DNA of 64,000 bases from the NCBI RefSeq assembly GCF_964355755.1, contig NC_092678.1:17458922-17522921 (forward strand), read 5' to 3'. The notes below the pieces were generated by a model, which was given only the letters and a program-made list of their open reading frames with translations, was not told where the DNA came from and made no database searches. The DNA is from Antedon mediterranea (Eukaryota; Echinodermata; Crinoidea; Comatulida; Antedonidae). Both the position numbers and the translations under genes were made by a program. Positions 57,684 through 64,000 of the stretch are shown piece after piece. Position 1 is the stretch's first letter. Every line of letters starts with the position of its first letter.

Positions 57684-57981
57684 ATATGCTACTGGCAGTG
57701 ATTACATTGGCGAACACAAAGATGATGAAAAAGACATGAATCACTTTAGTCCAATCGCCTCTGTATCATTGGGGCAAACACGTATGTTTAGATTTCGACA
57801 TGGTGATGCGCGAGGTAAGAGTTCCAAAAGAATAATTGAACCAGTAACTGTTGATCTTAAACACGGTACATTATTAATGATGAATTATCCCACTAATGAG
57901 TACTGGTACCATTCACTGCCTAAAAATCAATCCATCAAGCTACCAAGAATAAATCTTACGTTTAGAGATATTAAAAGATGA
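57684..57981 (+). CDS. ALKBH2: ALKBH2-like gene, coding exon 3: catalytic core and C-terminus
   Basis: The acceptor is CTCTATAG, ending at 57683. The first base completes the Arg codon of NR-YATGSDYIGEHKDDE. It carries the iron-binding HxD (EHKDD), SPIASVSLGQTRMFRFRH, HGTLLMMNYPTNEYWYHSLP (distal iron His) and PRINLTFR (2-oxoglutarate-binding Arg residues), then stops at TGA 57979-57981. All catalytic residues of Fe(II)/2-oxoglutarate DNA dealkylases are present. By family it reverses 1-methyladenine and 3-methylcytosine lesions in nuclear DNA by oxidative demethylation. Confidence 0.93.
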
Positions 57982-58104
57982 GAGAAATTTTACGCAAACA
58001 TTAGGCCTAACAGTCTTTAATAGTGATTGCAGATCTCAAGAACATCAACTGTTCATGATCTGTTCTCATATAGTGTAGTAGTACCAGTTAAATTACTTTT
58101 GTGA

Positions 58105-58335
58105 TGATATTTCTACAAATGGTTGTATTATTGTATTGAAGTTAATTCACTTAGATATAGGGCTAATTCCATTGATCGTTAATAATAATATGATTGTTTG
58201 TCATTGTGTGGATAATTATTAACTTTACGAAACAAATAGCTGTATTATTGTATTGAAATTCACTTAGATCTATACCTAATTCCATTGATCGTTAATATTC
58301 ATGTGATTGTTTCCCATTGTGTGGATAAAAATTAA
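58105..58335. repeat. two tandem units of about 115 bp downstream of the ALKBH2-like gene
   Basis: GTATTATTGTATTGAA...CTAATTCCATTGATCGTTAA...TCCCATTGTGTGGATAA-type unit, twice in a row. Confidence 0.75.
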
Positions 58336-58339
58336 ATAA

Positions 58340-59657
58340 TCTCTTAAAAGTAAATTGTATTGTATTTCTAATTGTTATAAATACATGTAACAGTTTCTTA
58401 TGTTTTTAACAAGTGTGCAAGTTTTTCTTTAAAGCGTTTTAACCGTTTAGTTAGTAATTTCAAGAGAAACAGGTACTTGAAACGGATAAATGATGTCGTA
58501 ACGTAGGAAACGGACTGGTAGATTAAAAGAAACGTTATAGGCCTAATAACACTAATAATAACAAACATATATTTCGTACATGTATCGATAAGTTATCTAA
58601 ATATGTGTGATTAATATTATTACAATAAAGACCATGTAGATCTACAGTAGTTTTACTGTAAGTGGTATTGTAAATAAATTTTGAATTCAATGGTGAAAAA
58701 TAACAGATGTCTGCGTATTATTTAATATTACTTTTATCATAATTGCAAACACAGGTCGATCATAATTTGAAGGCAGAAAGACGTTTTGGTTGCCAATTGT
58801 ATTTTTTTTACACTTAACACATTTTAACAGAAAAACAGAAAAGCTAGACATTCAACCGGACCCCAAACATTGAAATTTGTTTACAAACAGGTTATTTCCA
58901 TTAGTTATTCTAAGGCCTACTTTTTTTTCTACATGTTTATCTTTCGACTATTTTTTAAAAACTTTTTTTATGAATCTTCCGCTGTTTCGTTAGCAATTTT
59001 ACAGGCCTGTGTCTTCGCTCTGTAGCCTTTTAACGGTTCTTTGTAAATGTTCTCTTATTGATGGTTACCTATAGCTCTCTCACATCCCTTAATCTAGCAC
59101 CATTTTATGAAAGATTCCTCAGTAAGGGGTTTATTACTGACGCTAGGTATCATCGACAGGGAATATTAGACAAAACATGATGTCACTATTTTTAAAAGGT
59201 TTTCTCATTCAAGAACAGCTGACGTCAATGAAGAATACGTTACAACACGATAACTATCGGACAGCAGCAACAAACATCAACCAATCACAAATCTGAGCTA
59301 CTAGTTAAATAATAAATAAACGAAACAAAGACATCATTTTCGTCTCGAAGTTATATTAACGTAAATTTTTCCTTCACAAAATCACAGGAGACGCGTTTAA
59401 CGTTTCCAATTGTAAAGCAGTTTCAAATTACGTCGCATCATACTGCTAGTACCTTACTGTAAAATATCTACCGATATATATATTTTGCTAGTCACTCATC
59501 ATTTTATTACATCACATTATTCAACTCATCAGGTGTAATATCTTTACACAAATCCTTTATATCTTTACTTTTTTTTCTTACCAGCTCATAACAAACACGA
59601 ATATTACTCTAAAGGATTTATACTCAATGTACCATAAACCCCCCCCCCCCCCTTTTT
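58340..59657. other. non-coding stretch
   Basis: No exon supported. It ends in a C12T8 homopolymer block at 59641-59660, where assembly errors are likely. Confidence 0.5.
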
Positions 59658-61284
59658 TTTTAAAGTCTGCATAGCGGCACGAGAAAACAATTAATAATGG
59701 GGATAAAAAGTTTGTCTTACATTGTTATACAGTAACCTGTGTTTTTCTCGGTTTACACCAACTCATTGTTTATAATTATGTATGTTAATGTCAATATAGT
59801 GTTTCTCTAGTACAGTGTATTACCTGTTTATACCCGTAAAGTTTGCAGGCCTCCATGTAGTTGGTATATTTTGTAAAAATTGTATTTATGTTTACTTTTT
59901 AAAAATCGTTTTATTTGCATTTTATCTCCTCCTGGTTAAAATGAGTGTGATGTTGCTTAAAAAGTTAACAAGTATAACCACTAAAACGGTTCATTACCTG
60001 TAGGAAATCATCAATATTGTAACATGCGGTAAACAATACAAATTAGTTTCACAAATCATTTAAACAATAACACTAACAAATTATTGGAATTTAAGAAAAT
60101 AAAGGTGTACAGATTTTATTTCGATAAAAAAAGTGTACAAAAATAACTTTACAAAAAATTTACAGAATAAATTAACAAAAAAAAAATAATTAATTCTTAT
60201 AAAGGTGTACAGTGTACATTGGCCAGACATTCTTAAAACGAGGTGTACAGCTTTTATTTAAAAAAAAGTATACAGAAATAATTTTACAAAAAGTGTATAG
60301 AATAAATTTACAAAAAAAAGTTCACACATTAAACTCATGCTTATAAAAGTGTACATGTCGATGTGTACATGTGACGTGGCATTACCATTAAGAAACAAAT
60401 ACAAACCAAACACTTAACAACTAAAACAGCATAGCGATCGTTTTCGTACGAAAAACAATACCTCCAGCAGGTATATCAACTTTAGTATTTTAAGTATAGG
60501 GCCTACACGTTACAAACACACACACCCTCTTGAATTGTAGGTACAGGCCTTTTGCCGTTCGTAATTCAAACTGTTCGGAAAATTGAAGTTAATATTCTGA
60601 GATTTATGTCTATGATTGCATTCTGCCTTCCCTCTCAGGAGCTTAGACTTGTCAACGGTCTAAAAGAGCTGTAATGCAGGATGCGAAACATAAAAGTTTA
60701 TTAATAAACCGTATATTATAACGATAAAGAAACGAATGTACGATACACCAATATAACAGTACAATAACTGATTAACTGAAGACTTGAAGTCTACTGTATT
60801 CCTACAATCATTCAAGTAGACATTGTTTGCTGAGTGTATGATACTTTCTCCAAAGAGAATTCGAACGATGTGTTTTTTTTTTCCGGACGTGTTTCTACGG
60901 TTATCAGAACGGGTCAATAATAATTTAAACAAAAAAAAAAAAAAAAAAACAAAAAAAAAAAAAACAAAAAAAAAAAAAAAAAAAAAACGAACAGCCTACT
61001 AACTTCCAAACAATCAATACCTAAATAAGCTGAACCTAACCCACTAATTAATAATCTCTTCCATACATCAAAATCGGCCGAAAATGATCTGAACATTGAA
61101 AAGTGGACACGGTCGTCTGTTCTTCTTATCTGTTGCCACGGCTTGTGACATCCTCGTTGGTGATAAAGCCATGCGGTCTACACATTTATGATGACCACAT
61201 CGCATAAAATGTTCAGGGAACTTATTTTTCAACTCTCTGATACAATGTTTAAATACAAGTGGACTGGAAACCATTTAGGAATAG

Positions 61285-61925
61285 GGTTTTCTAATAATAA
61301 AAGTTGTGTAAAACTTTAGTTATGGCCAAGGGGAATTGGTCAAGACTTGGAGTAAATGGTCAAAACCGGTGGCAAATGGTCAAGACCGAGAGAAAAATTA
61401 ATGTACACCATTTTATAAGTTTATCGTCAATTATTGTGTTAACATTCATTTATGAATAAACCTGTATACGTATTCAATAATAAAAAAAAAGAATAACTTT
61501 CTTATGCTTAATATCATGAATAACATATCTTTAGTGGTTAAGGTAATATATTATTTCTCTGTATACTGACGTCACACATATAGATAAAGAGAGACTGTCT
61601 ATTAATAAAAGTTGTGTAAAACTTTAGTTATGGTCAAGGGGATTGGTCAAGACTTGAAGTAAATTGTCGAGACTTGGAGTAAATGGTCGAGACCGGGGGA
61701 AAGTGGTCAAGACAGGGAGAAAAATTAATGTACACAATTTTATAAGTTTATAGTCACTTATTGTGTTAAATTTCATTTATGATTAAACCTGTATACGTAT
61801 TCAATAATAAAAAATTAATATTCCTTCACTTAATATCATGAATAACATATCTTTAGTGGTTAAGGTATTATATTATTTCTCTGTATACTGACCTCACAAA
61901 TATAGATAAAGAGAGACTGTAACTA
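61285..61925. repeat. two direct repeats of about 315 bp in the loop of the right inverted repeat
   Basis: AATAAAAGTTGTGTAAAACT...GGTCAAGAC...TATAGATAAAGAGAGACTGT occurs twice (about 61293-61596 and 61602-61920). A GGTCAAGAC(C/T)-type short motif is iterated inside each. Confidence 0.8.
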
Positions 61926-62100
61926 AATGTTTATTAATTATTAGGGTTACAGTGAGAGTTCTATGCAAACATTAAAAGGCCAATTAACGAGCCACCCAAC
62001 TTAATTAAGTACCGGTACCTAACTAACAAATGCGCTCAAACTCTATACAGGTTACAACTCTACAAAAGAGGACATTTTATTTTTAAACTAGGGTTAAACA

Positions 62101-62407
62101 TGAAAAAGGTCAATTACTTGAACTCTGAACATTGGAAAAAGGGGTTGTGTCAATGGACACTTGAACTTTACCTCTATACAAGGACGAATGGACAGTGACA
62201 ATTTACCATTAAACTCTGGTCAACCGTTTTATTGGGGGGCTCTCAAATTTCGACGAAGTCGAAAATTGAAACTCTCATGTTTTTGTGACCAGAGTTTAAT
62301 GGTAAATTGTCACTGTCCATTCGTCCTTGTATAGAGGTAAAGTTCTAGTGTCCATTGACACAACCCCTTTTTCCAATGTTCAGAGTTCAAGTAATTGACC
62401 TTTTTCA
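62101..62407. repeat. nested inverted repeat: 122-bp arms around a 63-nt loop
   Basis: 62101-62222 is mirrored by 62286-62407 (TGAAAAAGGTCAATTACTTG and its complement at the ends). The loop contains TTTCGACGAAGTCGAAA. The outer edge of the right copy abuts the start of the right large arm. Confidence 0.9.
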
Positions 62408-64000
62408 TTGTATCAGAGAGTTGAAAAATAAGTTCCCTGAACATTTTATGCGATGTGGTCATCATAAATGTGTAGACCGCATGGCTTTATCACCAACGAG
62501 GATGTCACAAGCCGTGGCAACAGATAAGAAGAACAGACGACCGTGTCCACTTTTCAATGTTCAGATCATTTTCGGCCGATTTTGATGTATGGAAGAGATT
62601 ATTAATTAGTGGGTTAGGTTCAGCTTATTTAGGTATTGATTGTTTGGAAGTTAGTAGGCTGTTCGTTTTTTTTTTTTTGTTTTTTTTGTTTTTTTTTTTT
62701 TTTTTTTTTTTTTTTTTGGTTTTTTTTTTTAAAATTATTATTGACCCGTTCTGATAACCGTAGAAACACGTCCGGAAAAAAAAAAACACATCGTTCGAAT
62801 TCTCTTTGGAGAAAGTATCATACACTCAGCAAACAATGTCTACTTGAATGATTGTAGGAGTACAGTAGACTTCAAGTCTTCAGTTAATCAGTTATTGTAC
62901 TGTTATATTGGTGTATCGTACATTCGTTTCTTTATCGTTATAATATACGGTTTATTAATAAACTTTTATGTTTCGCATCCTGCATTACAGCTCTTTTAGA
63001 CCGTTGACAAGTCTAAGCTCCTGAGAGGGAAGGCAGAATGCAATCATAGACATAAATCTCAGAATATTAACTTCAATTTTCCGAACAGTTTGAATTACGA
63101 ACGGCAAAAGGCCTGTACCTACAATTCAAGAGGGTGTGTGTGTTTGTAACGTGTAGGCCCTATACTTAAAATACTAAAGTTGATATACCTGCTGGAGGTA
63201 TTGTTTTTCGTACGAAAACGATCGCTATGCTGTTTTAGTTGTTAAGTGTTTGGTTTGTATTTGTTTCTTAATGGTAATGCCACGTCACATGTACACATCG
63301 ACATGTACACTTTTATAAGCATGAGTTTAATGTGTGAACTTTTTTTTGTAAATTTATTCTATACACTTTTTGTAAAATTATTTCTGTATACTTTTTTTTA
63401 AATAAAAGCTGTACACCTCGTTTTAAGAATGTCTGGCCAATGTACACTGTACACCTTTATAAGAATTAATTATTTTTTTTTTGTTAATTTATTCTGTAAA
63501 TTTTTTGTAAAGTTATTTTTGTACACTTTTTTTATCGAAATAAAATCTGTACACCTTTATTTTCTTAAATTCCAATAATTTGTTAGTGTTATTGTTTAAA
63601 TGATTTGTGAAACTAATTTGTATTGTTTACCGCATGTTACAATATTGATGATTTCCTACAGGTAATGAACCGTTTTAGTGGTTATACTTGTTAACTTTTT
63701 AAGCAACATCACACTCATTTTAACCAGGAGGAGATAAAATGCAAATAAACGATTTTTAAAAAGTAAACATAAATACAATTTTTACAAAATATACCAACTA
63801 CATGGAGGCCTGCAAACTTTACGGGTATAAACAGGTAATAAACTGTACTAGAGAAACACTATATCGACATTAACATACATAATTATAAACAATGAGTTGG
63901 TGTAAACCGAGAAAAACACAGGTTACTGTATAACAATGTAAGACAAACTTTTTATCCCCATTATTAATTGTTTTCTCGTGCCGCTATGCAGACTTTAAAA

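Larger units (their letters stand above)
59658..64000. mobile_element. large inverted repeat (arms of about 1.59 kb), right end outside the window
   Basis: The left arm 59658-61247 is the inverted copy of 62406-64000 with only a few substitutions, plus length differences in poly-A/poly-T runs (60930-60987 against 62668-62730). The left arm starts TTTTAAAGTCTGCATAGCGG and the window ends in its exact complement, so the right boundary is not seen. Short frames in the arms (for example CIRELKNKFPEHFMRCGHHK at 61230 minus and 62410 plus) are unrecognised. No target-site duplication can be tested. Confidence 0.8.

Noticed and set aside
60914-62754. Frames rich in Phe or Lys across the poly-A/poly-T runs of the right inverted repeat
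   Set aside because: Homopolymer artefacts; the short CIRELKNKF frame is duplicated only because the arms are.
1-64000. CRISPR array, bacterial operon or plasmid features
   Set aside because: Intron-bearing animal-type genes, LINEs and SINEs throughout; no regularly spaced identical short repeats other than microsatellites and the 109-bp satellite.

Overview
This 64 kb window is AT-rich animal DNA with sparse coding sequence, short exons, long repeat-filled introns, and many LINE, SINE and inverted-repeat elements. The frequent GTAGGCCTA-type motif, the secreted LRR and CUB exons and the LINE types suggest a marine deuterostome, perhaps an echinoderm. That assignment is inference, not proof.

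Layout. Positions 1-21 kb (minus strand): five 72-nt exons (3505-3576, 8241-8312, 12790-12861, 16755-16826, 19690-19761). Each encodes exactly one 24-residue extracellular leucine-rich repeat in the same phase. They sit in introns that are duplicates of each other and are filled with LINE, SINE and tandem repeats. A signal-peptide exon (16264-16354, minus) lies inside this array. Positions 21.6-28.6 kb: a 6,959-bp near-perfect palindrome. It has AG...CT termini, a 6-bp target-site duplication (ATTATT), and in each arm one intact 230-codon gene with its own promoter and a decayed Polinton/Maverick-type integrase fragment. This is the most unusual object here. Positions 29.7-31.6 kb (minus): signal-peptide and CUB exons joined in compatible phase. 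Position 33.3 kb (plus): a broken SH3-domain fragment.

Positions 34-41 kb (minus): a degraded L1-type LINE with other elements nested in it: a CR1-like LINE tail, an AGTCGCGTG-ended element with a GACC microsatellite, and a fragment carrying a hammerhead-ribozyme-like core. Positions 41-55 kb hold no gene I can support. They contain several inverted repeats (41.1-41.7, 45.6-48.6 kb), a segmental duplication (43.0/44.4 kb) and a ~109-bp satellite (52.3-53.2 kb).

Positions 55.5-58.0 kb (plus): an unrecognised 183-residue Cys/His protein gene, then an ALKBH2-type DNA dealkylase gene of three coding exons. The dealkylase has an N-terminal extension of two PC4-like single-strand-DNA-binding domains and one apparent 1-nt frameshift. 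Positions 59.7-64.0 kb: a second large inverted repeat with a smaller one nested at its centre, running off the right edge.

The clear cellular genes are the ALKBH2-like gene, the LRR exon array and the signal-peptide/CUB exons. Everything else with coding similarity is mobile-element debris, apart from the Polinton-derived palindrome, whose gene is open and identical in both arms. All calls come from reading the sequence; no database search was run.
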